DNA of 64,000 bases from Erythrobacteraceae bacterium (GTDB taxonomy: Bacteria > Pseudomonadota > Alphaproteobacteria > Sphingomonadales > Sphingomonadaceae), in assembly GCA_947479055.1 (NCBI GenBank), contig CANJYE010000008.1, positions 1 to 64,000 of the forward strand, written 5' to 3'. A program made the translations under genes and the position numbers. Shown piece by piece: positions 34,569-42,675 of this stretch. The notes under the pieces were generated by a model. That model worked only from the letters and a program-made list of their open reading frames with translations, made no database searches and was not told the origin of the DNA. Each line of letters begins with the position of its first letter. Within the stretch, counting starts at the first letter, position 1.

Positions 34569-34713
34569 GGCTGGCGCTGTTGCCGAAATACAACATCTGC
34601 CACAGTTCGACAGGCATTCGGCCCGATCCGCTCGCAAATTGTTGCAGTGCCCGCACGTTTGGTGCCATTACCGACTACATGAGGAGCTCTCAGCCTGACG
34701 GCTGGCGCTGTTG
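34569..34713. repeat. Two direct copies of GGCTGGCGCTGTTG before the TonB-OmpA gene
   Basis: A 14-bp identical sequence occurs at 34569-34582 and again at 34700-34713, with start points 131 bp apart, in the 200-bp gap before the receptor gene. The proximal copy abuts an A/T-rich stretch and an AGGGGAG ribosome-binding site. It may be an operator pair or the scar of a small duplication. Confidence 0.55.
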
Positions 34714-34753
34714 TTCGAATAAATTAAATGTCTTTTTTTAGGGGAGTATCAAG

Positions 34754-37700
34754 ATGAGGATGCGATTTTCCAAGATCGTCAGCGGGGCCGTCATGGCTTC
34801 CGTTTCTGGCGCGGCGCTGCTGATCGGTTCCGGTCCGGCCCATGCGCAGGATGCGCCTTCGGCTTCCAACCCCACTGGCGAAATCGTCGTTACCGCCCGC
34901 AAGCGCGAAGAAACCGCGCTGCAGGTTCCGGTCTCGGTCGCCGCGATCAGCGCTGCCCAGTTGCAGAATTACGCGATCACCAACGTCGACTCGATGGCTC
35001 GCCAGATTCCCGGCCTGATCATCGGTGAAGGCAGCGGCACCATCCAGGGCGGCATCATCTCGATCCGCGGCCTTGCCGGTGCGGACGCCAACCCGTTGAA
35101 CGACCAGGCAGTGTCCTTCAACATCGACGGCGTCGGTGTCGGTCGCGCCACGGTTCGCCGCATGGGCGATTTCGACACCGCCCAGGTCGAAGTGCTGAAG
35201 GGCCCGCAGGCCCTGTTCTTCGGCAAGAACTCACCCGCCGGCATCATCGTTCTGAAGAGCGGCGACCCGACCGAGAGCTTCGAAGCCAAGATTTCGAGCG
35301 GCTATGAATTCAAGGGCAAGGAATGGCGCACGGACGCTTACGTGTCCGGCCCGCTCAGCGACAGCCTCGGCATCCGCGTTGCCGGCTTCTATTCGGACAT
35401 GAAGGGCTGGTCGCACAATCAGGCGCCCCGCGATTTCACCAATGTCCCTGGCGTCGCCGAGGCTTTCGGCCCGCGCAGCAGCCGTGGCCCGCAAAAGAAG
35501 GATTTCGCTGGTCGTCTGACGCTGAAGTTCGACGATGGCGGCCCGTTCACCGCCAAGCTGAAGGTCAGCTATGGCAAGACCAAGGGTGACAGCTCCACTG
35601 CCAACACCCAGTACGTCTCCTGCCCGCTTGGCCACCCGCAGGCGCAGTTTGGCGGTTTCCCGGCCGGTCTCTATGTCGATGACTGCAAGGCCGACGACAA
35701 GATGATGGTGGGCGAACCCAACATGGCCAATGTCGCCGCGCTGTTCCCGTCCAAGAAGGGCTGGGAAAAGGGCCTGTGGCAGAAGCAGTACCAGGCGCTG
35801 GCCGGGCTGGAAATGAACTACGACCTGTCTGACGATATCACGCTGACCTCGCAGACCGGGTTCTACAAGCAGTCGCTCGACAACATCGGTAACTACACCC
35901 AGGGTTACTATGAAGACGGCGCGGTGTTCTTTCTTGACAGCCTTGGCAACCCGGCCACCCCGGGTACCGGTGCCCAGGTCCGTCGCTGGCACCTGCCGAG
36001 CTGGAACCAGCTGGATCTGCGCGAATTCTCGCAGGAACTGCGTTTGACCACCAGCTTCGACGGACCGATCAATATCATGGTCGGCGGCCTGATCACTGAC
36101 ACCAAGGGCACAGGCGGTTCCACCACTGCGGCCCGCACCACTGCACCTGTTCCGATCAACAAGTATCTCTTCACCCAGAAGGGCAAGTCGCAGTCGATCT
36201 TTGGCCAGGTTATCGCCAATCCGATCCCGCAGATCGAAATCTCTGCCGGTGCCCGCGCTTCCTGGGAACAGAAGACGCTGGTCAGCCTGAAGAACATGAC
36301 TTCGATGCAGCTGGATCCGATCACCCATCTGCCGGTGACGACGTCTTACCTTGCGACGCCGGCGCAGTTTGCGGACATCCGGGGTACGATTGCCGGCTTC
36401 ACGCCGAAGCGGAAGTATCATGACATCTCGCCGGAATTCACGATCGCCTTCAAGCCCAACAGCAATCTGAACATCTACGCCGGCTATAAGGAAGGCTTCA
36501 TCTCGGGCGGGTGGAGCGCGCTCAACCCGACTGCCGGCCATATGCTCGGCACCGAGGCGATGGACTATGACCAGCAGACCACTGCCGGGTTTGAAGCCGG
36601 CATCAAGGCGGCTCTGCTCGATCGCGCGTTGCGCCTGAACCTTGCGGTGTACAACTACAAGACCAAGGGCCTGCAGGTTACCGTCACCACGGCGGGCGTG
36701 CAGCAGGTCCAGCGCAACGCTGGTAGCGTGCGGACGAAGGGCGCAGAATTCGACTTCAGCTACCGCACACCGCTCGAAGGCCTGTCGCTGACGGGTGCCC
36801 TGAACTACAACAAGGGCACTTACCTCGAATATCTGAGCGCCTGCTATCGCGGTCAGGCTTCGGAAGAATGCGTGTTGCAGGCTGATGGTGTCACCAGGCT
36901 GCAGGACATGAAGGGCAAGCCGCTGGTGCGTGCTCCGAAGTGGACCGGCAATGCCGGCTTCAACTTTAACACACCGTTGGGTGGCGACATGAAGCTCGGC
37001 CTGTCGGGCAACATGGCCTACAGCGGCAAGTACTTCACCGACGTGACCAACACTCCGGGTGGCGTGCAGAAGCACTACACGCTGTTCGACGCCTCCCTGC
37101 GCATTGGTGCCGAGGATGATACCTGGGAGCTGGCCCTCATCGGCAAGAACCTGTCGAACAAGTACTACTTCGTTCGGTCGAGCGACTCGCCGTTCACGGG
37201 CAGCAACCCCGGTCAGTATTCGTCCAACGACACGCTCCGCCTGCTCGGCGACACGGCTGCCTATCCCAGCCGCGGGCGTGAACTCTGGGTGCGGTTGAGC
37301 TACAAGTTCCAGGGCCATGCTGCGCCGGCCCCGGCCTATACCCCGCCGCCGCCCCCTCCGCCGCCCCCGCCTCCGCCGCCCCCGCCGCCTCCGCCGCCTG
37401 TGGTGGAATGCAACAAGGGCCCCTACATCGTGTTCTTCGACTGGGATAAGTCGGACATCACGCCGGAAGCCGCCACGGTGCTCGACAATGCGGTCACCGC
37501 TTATGGCAACTGCGCCAATGTGCCGATCATGCTGGCCGGCCATGCCGACCGTTCGGGCAAGCCGAAGTACAACATCGGTCTGTCGGAGCGTCGCAACACC
37601 GAGGTTCGCGGCTATCTGACCGCCCACGGCATTGCCGATGGTTCGATCAGCAGCCAGGCCTTCGGCGAGAGCGCTCCGCGCGTTCCCACCGCCGACGGCG

Positions 37701-37759
37701 TCCGCGAGTTGCAGAACCGCCGGGTGGAAATCTCCTACGGGCCGGGTTCGGGCAACTAA
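34754..37759 (+). CDS. TonB-dependent receptor fused to a C-terminal OmpA-like peptidoglycan-binding domain
   Basis: A 1001-aa protein. The signal peptide ends AHA|QD at about residue 32, then comes the TonB-box region EIVVTARKR, the plug (VEVLKGPQALFFGKNSPAG) and a full barrel ending in GRELWVRLSYKFQ at about residue 852, where ordinary paralogues stop. It continues through an Ala/Pro linker with 19 consecutive prolines (864-882) into an OmpA-like domain (883-1001). That domain has FFDWDKSDIT, the diaminopimelate-contact Asp in GHADRSG, the Arg in LSERRN, and QNRRVEISYG. The frame is continuous. It may couple substrate import to wall anchoring. The proline-linked module matches the end of typical sphingomonad OmpA proteins, suggesting recombination with such a gene. 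Confidence 0.92.
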   Translation: MRMRFSKIVSGAVMASVSGAALLIGSGPAHAQDAPSASNPTGEIVVTARKREETALQVPVSVAAISAAQLQNYAITNVDSMARQIPGLIIGEGSGTIQGGIISIRGLAGADANPLNDQAVSFNIDGVGVGRATVRRMGDFDTAQVEVLKGPQALFFGKNSPAGIIVLKSGDPTESFEAKISSGYEFKGKEWRTDAYVSGPLSDSLGIRVAGFYSDMKGWSHNQAPRDFTNVPGVAEAFGPRSSRGPQKKDFAGRLTLKFDDGGPFTAKLKVSYGKTKGDSSTANTQYVSCPLGHPQAQFGGFPAGLYVDDCKADDKMMVGEPNMANVAALFPSKKGWEKGLWQKQYQALAGLEMNYDLSDDITLTSQTGFYKQSLDNIGNYTQGYYEDGAVFFLDSLGNPATPGTGAQVRRWHLPSWNQLDLREFSQELRLTTSFDGPINIMVGGLITDTKGTGGSTTAARTTAPVPINKYLFTQKGKSQSIFGQVIANPIPQIEISAGARASWEQKTLVSLKNMTSMQLDPITHLPVTTSYLATPAQFADIRGTIAGFTPKRKYHDISPEFTIAFKPNSNLNIYAGYKEGFISGGWSALNPTAGHMLGTEAMDYDQQTTAGFEAGIKAALLDRALRLNLAVYNYKTKGLQVTVTTAGVQQVQRNAGSVRTKGAEFDFSYRTPLEGLSLTGALNYNKGTYLEYLSACYRGQASEECVLQADGVTRLQDMKGKPLVRAPKWTGNAGFNFNTPLGGDMKLGLSGNMAYSGKYFTDVTNTPGGVQKHYTLFDASLRIGAEDDTWELALIGKNLSNKYYFVRSSDSPFTGSNPGQYSSNDTLRLLGDTAAYPSRGRELWVRLSYKFQGHAAPAPAYTPPPPPPPPPPPPPPPPPPPVVECNKGPYIVFFDWDKSDITPEAATVLDNAVTAYGNCANVPIMLAGHADRSGKPKYNIGLSERRNTEVRGYLTAHGIADGSISSQAFGESAPRVPTADGVRELQNRRVEISYGPGSGN

Positions 37760-37785
37760 GCCCAACTGCCTCAGGCGAATGAACG

Positions 37786-37813
37786 AGGGCCCGGAGCAAT
37801 CCGGGCCCTTTTT
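37786..37813 (+). terminator. Factor-independent terminator after the TonB-OmpA gene
   Basis: The arms AGGGCCCGGA (37786-37795) and TCCGGGCCCT (37800-37809) form a perfect 10-bp stem with a GCAA tetraloop, followed by a run of five T. This is a strong canonical terminator 27 bp after the stop. Confidence 0.92.
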
Positions 37814-38009
37814 CGTGCCTGCCACGCAAGCGTCGCACCCGGCCTCTCCTTCGGCGCGTTGATCGCATCAGACTGTGCTGAGCTTGCACCGGCCCTTTGC
37901 CATCCCTCCCGCAATCTTGCCGAGTCGGCGGGACAGGGCATAGGATTGCGATATTCGGGGGCTAGGTTCCGGAAATTGAGCCCTCGCCACAAATCAAAGG
38001 GAGGGACGC

Positions 38010-40487
38010 ATGTCCAACAACAAGCTTACGCTCGCAGCCTGCCTTGCCGCCAGCACCTGCCTGACGGCCATCGCCACGCCGGCATTTGCCCAGGATACCA
38101 ATTCCGAGGAAAGCGGCGGCTTCAAGGAGATCATCGTGACCGCGCGTTCCGGCGGGGAAAGCCTGATGCAGGTTCCCGTCGCCGTGACCGCGATGACCGC
38201 CGATGACGTGGCCCGCTACGCCACCACCGACCTCGTCAAACTGGCGGGCGTCCGCCCCGATGTCGAAGTCTACACCGGCGGTTCCAAGACCGGCGCGAAC
38301 TTCATCGTGCGCGGCGTGGGCACCACGGCCGATACGGCCGGTGTCGAAAGCTCGGTCTCGATCGCGATGGACGGCATCCAGACGCTGCGTCCGCGCATTG
38401 CCTATGCCGGCCTGTTCGACCTTGCCCAGGTCGAAATCATGAAAGGCCCGCAAGCCCTGTTCTTCGGCAAGAACGCCTCGGCCGGCGTTGTCTCGATCAA
38501 GAGCGCGCTGCCAACAGCGGAATTCAGCGGCTATGTCCGCGGCGGCTACGAATTTGAATCCAAGGAAAAATACGCCGAAGCCGCAGTCAACTTCCCGATC
38601 ACCGAAACGCTGCGCACCCGCTTTGCCGGCCGCTACAGCAAGATGCGCGGCTGGGTGAAGAACATCGCCACCGCCGTGCCCGACTGGACCAACCCTTCGG
38701 TCATCCTGCCCGCGCCGCACAGCAAGTACAACGGGGCAGAGACCAAGGCCGGTCGCTTCACCCTGATGTGGGAACCGGATTCGAGCTATTCCGCCGTGGC
38801 CCGCGCCACCTTCACCACTTCCAGCGGTGCAGCCAACACGGTTGCGGAAACTCTGTGCCCCTCGGGTCATGCCATTTCGCTGCTGGCCCACGTAGAACCG
38901 AACGTCGACTGCAAGCTCAATGGCGTCACCGCCATGAACGACCAGAACCCGCTCTATTCGACGGTGCCGACCGGCTATGGCTTCGACAACCGCTACGACA
39001 ATGGCCGCGATCAGCATGAATCGCACACCACCCTTCTGAGCCTTGAACAGAAGCTCGATCTGGGGGCAGTCTCGCTCCAGTCGATCACCGGCTATTCGAA
39101 GTCCAGCTTCGCCTATCGCGGCAACAGCTCCTACGCCCAGACCGCCCAGTTCAACGGCGGTACCAACGAATGGTTCACCGGCTATTCGCAGGAAGTGCGC
39201 GCCGTCACCAATCTCGACGGCCCGTTCAACGCCACGGTCGGTGCCTTCTTCGAACGCACCCATCTGCGGTCCAGCGCCACGCTGTTCCTCTACAACTTCG
39301 GCCCGGACTTCACCTGCCCGACGGCTCACCCCGGCTGCACGCCGACCAACAGCTATCTGAGCGGCATCAACGAAGCCGATTACCGCCAGAAGACGCAATC
39401 GTTCTTCGCCCAGGCCCGCTTCAAGATCAACGAACAGCTCGAACTGGCCGGCGGCGCGCGCTACACCAAGGTCAAGAAGGCCGCCTTCCAGGGGCAGCCG
39501 CACTATGTCCATTACCTGATGGAAAACTTCGGCGCGCTACTCGGCGAAGGCATCTACATGCGCGACCGTCTGACCGAGGACAACTGGTCACCCGAAGCCA
39601 CGCTGACCTGGCAGCCGGACAACAACAACACCGTCTATATCGCCTACAAGACCGGCTACAAGACCGGCGGCATCGCCCAGCCTTCGCTGGTCACGCCCGC
39701 CGACGTCGGTAATGTCATCTTCAAGCCGGAAAAGGCCAATGGCGGCGAAATTGGCTACAAGGGCTATCTGATGGATCGCAAGATCCGGCTCCAGGTCACC
39801 GCCTTCATGTACAAGTTCAAGGGGCTCCAGCTGACCTCCTTCGACCCGCTGAAGGCGTCCTACCACATCCAGAATGCGGCCGACGTGAAACAGAAGGGCA
39901 TCGAATTCGACGCCGAATTCAAGGCCAGCGATGCGCTGACCTTCCGCCTTTCAGCTGCCTATCTGTCGGTCAAGTATGGCAAGTTCCTCAATTCCGGATG
40001 TTTCGCGAACGAACTGCCCGACTATCCGGGTGCGATCGACTTTGACGACGACGGAAATCCTGCGACCATTGGCAATGGAATCTCGCACGACAAGTGCAAC
40101 GCTCAGGACTTTAGCGGTCGGCAACTCCATCGCGCGCCGAAGTTCGTGGCCGGGGCCGGCTTCACCTATGACACGCCGCTGGACTCCTCCGGCAATCTGC
40201 GGCTCGGCCTGACCGGCGACGTGCGTTTCCGCAGCGGCACCTACACCGGCGAGACACAGAACCCGGCCGGTTTCCAGAAGCGCCAGGCGCTGGTCCATGC
40301 CAGTGTCCGGGTGCATGACGAGGACAAGGGCTGGGAAGTGGCGCTGATCGGCCGCAACCTCACCAACAAGCGCCTGATCGGCTTCACCAGCGACCGACCG
40401 AGCGCACAGACCCCCGGCAATTATGAAGTCTCGGCCTACACCATCCGGCCGCGCGAAATCGCGATCCAGGTCGGCTTCAACTTCTGA
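38010..40487 (+). CDS. TonB-dependent receptor
   Basis: An 825-aa outer-membrane receptor. The signal peptide ends ATPAFA|QD at about residue 28. Then follow the TonB-box-like KEIIVTARS, the plug motif VEIMKGPQALFFGKNASAG and a complete barrel ending REIAIQVGFNF with the usual terminal Phe. It belongs to the same receptor group as 24664 and 34754 but is more diverged. It has a CAAAGGGAGGG ribosome-binding site and its own terminator, so it is probably monocistronic. The ligand is unknown. The neighbouring MaoC-like gene and the island context suggest a lipid-like or cyclic compound rather than a siderophore. Confidence 0.93.
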   Translation: MSNNKLTLAACLAASTCLTAIATPAFAQDTNSEESGGFKEIIVTARSGGESLMQVPVAVTAMTADDVARYATTDLVKLAGVRPDVEVYTGGSKTGANFIVRGVGTTADTAGVESSVSIAMDGIQTLRPRIAYAGLFDLAQVEIMKGPQALFFGKNASAGVVSIKSALPTAEFSGYVRGGYEFESKEKYAEAAVNFPITETLRTRFAGRYSKMRGWVKNIATAVPDWTNPSVILPAPHSKYNGAETKAGRFTLMWEPDSSYSAVARATFTTSSGAANTVAETLCPSGHAISLLAHVEPNVDCKLNGVTAMNDQNPLYSTVPTGYGFDNRYDNGRDQHESHTTLLSLEQKLDLGAVSLQSITGYSKSSFAYRGNSSYAQTAQFNGGTNEWFTGYSQEVRAVTNLDGPFNATVGAFFERTHLRSSATLFLYNFGPDFTCPTAHPGCTPTNSYLSGINEADYRQKTQSFFAQARFKINEQLELAGGARYTKVKKAAFQGQPHYVHYLMENFGALLGEGIYMRDRLTEDNWSPEATLTWQPDNNNTVYIAYKTGYKTGGIAQPSLVTPADVGNVIFKPEKANGGEIGYKGYLMDRKIRLQVTAFMYKFKGLQLTSFDPLKASYHIQNAADVKQKGIEFDAEFKASDALTFRLSAAYLSVKYGKFLNSGCFANELPDYPGAIDFDDDGNPATIGNGISHDKCNAQDFSGRQLHRAPKFVAGAGFTYDTPLDSSGNLRLGLTGDVRFRSGTYTGETQNPAGFQKRQALVHASVRVHDEDKGWEVALIGRNLTNKRLIGFTSDRPSAQTPGNYEVSAYTIRPREIAIQVGFNF

Positions 40488-40519
40488 CGCGTGCCTCCCC
40501 CGGGAGGATCGAGCATAGC

Positions 40520-40555
40520 GAACCGTCGGCCTGATCGGGCCGGCGGTTCTTTTTT
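40520..40555 (+). terminator. Factor-independent terminator after the third TonB receptor
   Basis: The arms GAACCGTCGGCC (40520-40531) and GGCCGGCGGTTC (40538-40549) pair over 12 bp with one G-T pair and a 6-nt loop, followed by six T (40550-40555). Canonical shape. Confidence 0.9.
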
Positions 40556-40627
40556 GGCTTGCAGCGGCCTTGCTGGCACCCGCTTCCTGCGGCATCTGTC
40601 AGCACACCACGAGAGGAACGACACCCC

Positions 40628-41542
40628 ATGGCCAACAGCCTGCTCAACGAGAGGGCACTTGCGGCGGTCGGCCAGCATCGCCCGCCCCGCCCCGGGCTGG
40701 TCACCGCGCGCGACATCCGCAAGTTCTGCATCGCGGTGGACGATCGCCACCCGCCCTATCTCGATCCTGAAGCGGCCCGGGCGGCAGGCCATGCCGATGT
40801 CATCGCCCCGCCGCTATTTCCCGCCTCCGCCACCCGCCCTGTGCCGTTCGAGGCCGATCTGCTGCCAGACGGGCAATACAGCGACCTCGCCCCGCCCGGG
40901 CTGGAACATCTCCAGTCGCTGCTGGCCGGGCAGGAGTGGGATTTCATCCGCCCGGCCGTGGCGGGCGAGCAGATTGTCGAGGATTGCTGGATCGGCTCGA
41001 TCGAGGAACGTCAGGGACGCAACGGGCCGCTGGTGTTCGTGCTGGAGGAATCGCTCATTTCCACGGTCGGTGGCGACCCGATCCTTCGCAGTCGCAACCA
41101 GCTCATCTTTCGCGAGCCGCCGCCCCCGCCCCCGCCCCACAGCGGTGAAGTTGCGGCGCTGCCCGAAAGCCGGGGTCCGATCACCAGCTTCCACGAAGGC
41201 ACCATGACCAAAAGGCCTTCCAGCCTGTCGCTGTTCATGTTCGACGCCGCGATCTGGGCAACGCACCGGCTCCACTGGGACGCGGCACAGGCCCGCCATG
41301 AAGGCCTGCCCGCGCCAATCATTCCGGGCTGGATGATGTCTGCCTATCTGACCGAGTTCATGCGCTCACGCATTCCGGCGCACGCAAGGCTTACGGGTTT
41401 ATCCTTAAGATTCAAGGCTTATGGATTCGCTGGTGATGAGTTCACCTGCCTGCAGACCGCCAGCGACGAGAGCGAATATGGCCTTTCCCTGATCAACCAG
41501 AATGGTGAAGAGATCATGGCCGGTACGGGCAACTTTTCATGA
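40628..41542 (+). CDS. MaoC-like/FAS1-dehydratase-type double hot-dog protein
   Basis: A 304-aa protein. The N-terminal hot-dog half (VTARDIRKFCIAVDD, HPPYLDPEAA, VIAPPLFP) fits the MaoC dehydratase N-terminal pattern. The second half carries HWDAAQARHEGLPAPIIPGW, where His and Asp may form the hydratase pair, and ends GEEIMAGTGNFS. A Pro-rich stretch (EPPPPPPP) joins the halves. It likely hydrates or dehydrates a 3-hydroxyacyl thioester. The ATG at 40628 follows an AGAGGAACG site. It comes after the receptor's terminator and is the last gene of the catabolic half. Confidence 0.78.
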   Translation: MANSLLNERALAAVGQHRPPRPGLVTARDIRKFCIAVDDRHPPYLDPEAARAAGHADVIAPPLFPASATRPVPFEADLLPDGQYSDLAPPGLEHLQSLLAGQEWDFIRPAVAGEQIVEDCWIGSIEERQGRNGPLVFVLEESLISTVGGDPILRSRNQLIFREPPPPPPPHSGEVAALPESRGPITSFHEGTMTKRPSSLSLFMFDAAIWATHRLHWDAAQARHEGLPAPIIPGWMMSAYLTEFMRSRIPAHARLTGLSLRFKAYGFAGDEFTCLQTASDESEYGLSLINQNGEEIMAGTGNFS

Positions 41543-41711
41543 CCGGCCAGTTCGCGTGGCGATTCGGCCGAGAGTGACGGAAGGACCCTTGCGCGCTACC
41601 CGAAGCGGGTCCCTGTGGGGCGGCTGGCTACCAGGCGCATTGGCCAAATCCGCACAATTCCGCCGGTCACGCCGTGAACATCGCCTTTTCGCTTTAAAGG
41701 CAATTTAAGCC

Positions 41712-41741
41712 TTGAACCGTATGAGAAACCGGGTGTATATA
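41712..41741 (+). promoter_or_regulatory. Candidate sigma-70-type promoter for the small secreted protein
   Basis: TTGAAC (41712-41717) and TATATA (41736-41741) are separated by 18 bp in an A/T-rich pocket. The ribosome-binding site GAGGAG and ATG 41768 follow about 25 bp later. The position and spacing fit a housekeeping promoter, judged by eye only. Confidence 0.5.
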
Positions 41742-41767
41742 TGCATTGCAACATGAGGAGTTTGAAC

Positions 41768-41989
41768 ATGCTTAAGAAAGTGCTTGTGGCAGTTGCCCTG
41801 CTTTCCGTCTCGGCCACTTCGGTCAGTGCCTATGCCGCTGATGGTGTTATCGGTCGCGGCTCGCCTGCGGTTTCGAAGGCTAGCAACGGCAAGAAAAAGG
41901 GCCTGCTGATCGTGGCCCTCGGTGCTGCGGCTGGTGTTGGCGTTGCGGTCGCCGCGAGCGGTGGCGGTAACGGCGATTCGCCCGATTGA
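41768..41989 (+). CDS. Small secreted or membrane protein of unknown function
   Basis: A 73-aa protein beginning MLKKVLVAVALLSVSATSV, a signal peptide with likely cleavage at AYA|AD. A short polar stretch (GRGSPAVSKASNGKKK) is followed by a second hydrophobic, glycine/alanine-rich segment (LLIVALGAAAGVGVAVAA) and an acidic tail. The start at 41768 is chosen for the GAGGAG site 9 bp away. Starts at 41741 and 41753 are also in frame. It has its own promoter-like sequence and a strong terminator, and directly precedes the exopolysaccharide locus. I do not recognise a characterised family. Confidence 0.72.
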   Translation: MLKKVLVAVALLSVSATSVSAYAADGVIGRGSPAVSKASNGKKKGLLIVALGAAAGVGVAVAASGGGNGDSPD

Positions 41990-42090
41990 GGGTTCCGACC
42001 CTTTCCTCGTCATCAGTGATGTGCCAGTCGTTTCATGCGGCAGACCTACATAGCTGAATGATAGGGATTTTACGAAAATTCAGTTTCTAG

Positions 42091-42121
42091 AGAGGCGCGG
42101 TAAATCTGCGCCTCTTTTTTT
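42091..42121 (+). terminator. Factor-independent terminator after the small secreted protein
   Basis: The arms AGAGGCGCGG (42091-42100) and CTGCGCCTCT (42106-42115) form a 10-bp stem with one G-T pair and a 5-nt loop, followed by seven T. It isolates the small gene from the polysaccharide genes. Confidence 0.9.
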
Positions 42122-42675
42122 GGTTTCGGACCGGTCGTTCGCGCAAGCGATTTGAGCAGCCGCATTCGATCTGCTGTCCCCATATGCGATTCAGGAAACC
42201 GGGCCTCGCCTCACTGGCCGGATCGAGCGCTCTCGGGCTGGTTCGGGGTGGTTGGACCCAAAACATCGTTGGGGCACGATAGCGGCGCATGGAACGGATT
42301 ATCTTCATCCCTATGTCGCAAGGCAGTCGGCTTCGGAAACCTCACCGCCTTATTTGCTTCGAATCGATGCCTAGCTTGGGCAGTGCGCAATCAACTGCCC
42401 GCCCCACGCATTTACAGTGAGAGCTGTCGCCGTACCAAAGCAACGTGAAATCGGATTGAAACAACCCCTCCACCTCCCTATTGAGCACGTCCAGGCACCG
42501 CCCTTCTCCGCCGATGGGGGCAATGGAGAGCTCGGGACAAGCAGAACCGGGCATTCATCGGCAGGTGCAAGGCCTGTCGGGTCTCTGGAACGACGGCGGG
42601 CGAATTCGGGTGGCCATCACAGGTCGATCATCGGCCACCAGACGGCGGAAATAGCGGCAGCAAGGTACGAAATTT
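42122..42675. other. 554-bp stretch without a convincing gene before the UDP-glucose dehydrogenase
   Basis: Short open frames exist (for example 42152-42448 on the plus strand), but they lack ribosome-binding sites and the codon bias of neighbours. The stretch is less GC-rich in patches and must contain the promoter for the polysaccharide operon. A long 5' leader or a small RNA is possible. No riboswitch fold or hexamer pair could be supported by eye. Confidence 0.5.

Noticed and set aside
37343-37399. C/G-rich simple repeat as a possible sequencing artefact breaking the TonB-OmpA frame
   Set aside because: The frame is maintained across 19 proline codons with mixed third bases (CCG, CCC, CCT), and the following OmpA domain is in the same frame with intact motifs.
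35231-37825. An 864-codon open frame on the minus strand under the TonB-OmpA gene
   Set aside because: It is a mirror frame of the receptor gene, with Arg/Gly-rich composition where the opposite strand codes prolines. No domain is visible.
42152-42448. A 98-codon plus-strand frame in the gap before the UDP-glucose dehydrogenase
   Set aside because: No ribosome-binding site, atypical codon use, Ser/Arg-rich composition and no recognisable motif. Not enough to call a gene.
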